NCBI GenBank assembly: GCA_030064795.1
Contig: JASJEI010000549.1
Location: 1-5,614, forward strand
Direction of reading: 5' to 3'
DNA length: 5,614 nt
Origin: Pleurocapsa sp. MO_226.B13
Lineage (GTDB): Bacteria > Cyanobacteriota > Cyanobacteriia > Cyanobacteriales > Xenococcaceae
Below the pieces are notes generated by a model. It was not told the origin of the DNA, made no database searches, and saw nothing but the letters and a program-made list of their open reading frames with translations. A program made the position numbers and the translations under genes. This document shows positions 5,556 through 5,614 of this stretch, piece by piece (the stretch's first letter is position 1; each line of letters starts with the position of its first letter).

Positions 5556-5614
5556 TAGCCCAAAGTCTTGATATCCAGGTTGGGGAGTGCAAAGATAATG
5601 TAGAAAAGCCCAAC

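Noticed and set aside
5541..5614. Sigma70-type promoter for the small gene
   Set aside because: TTGCAC- and TAGATA-like hexamers exist on the minus strand but not at a suitable spacing, so no promoter is called.

Overview
The window looks like an accessory stretch, probably plasmid-borne, from a cyanobacterium. The evidence is five full copies of the cyanobacterial HIP1 octamer GCGATCGC (starting at 773, 2326, 3508, 4631 and 5462), AT-rich coding, tandem heptamers of a kind scattered through many cyanobacterial genomes, and a ParA-like gene cluster of plasmid character. No tRNA, rRNA, CRISPR array or core metabolic gene is visible.

Layout. The left end (about 1-1700, + strand) is insertion-sequence debris: the C-terminal part of an ISKra4-like transposase that runs off the left edge, then the 3' half of an IS1182-family transposase whose N-terminal half is missing. 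Everything from 1718 to 5524 is on the minus strand and is best read right to left. A small protein with a basic, possibly ribbon-helix-helix N-terminus and an acidic tail (5524-5120) is followed by a 234-bp intergenic region full of repeats and hairpins. Then comes a tight three-gene operon: a ParA/StbB-like P-loop ATPase (4885-4085), an acidic single-pass membrane protein (4081-3275, 3 nt after the ATPase gene) and a two-TM membrane protein carrying a DUF559-like PD-(D/E)XK nuclease fold (3278-2115, 4-nt GTGA overlap). An orphan nucleotidyltransferase of the minimal MNT type (2083-1718) follows 31 nt later and ends abruptly beside the IS debris.

How the genes may work together (inference). 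A small DNA-binding-type protein followed by a ParA-like ATPase recalls plasmid partition/stability modules such as StbA-StbB. The unspaced heptamer arrays between them, in direct and inverted orientation, are candidate binding sites, although they may simply be dispersed cyanobacterial repeats. The unusual part is that the ATPase gene is coupled to two membrane proteins, one of them a predicted membrane-anchored nuclease. This could be a plasmid maintenance, transfer or defence module, and the sequence alone does not decide which.
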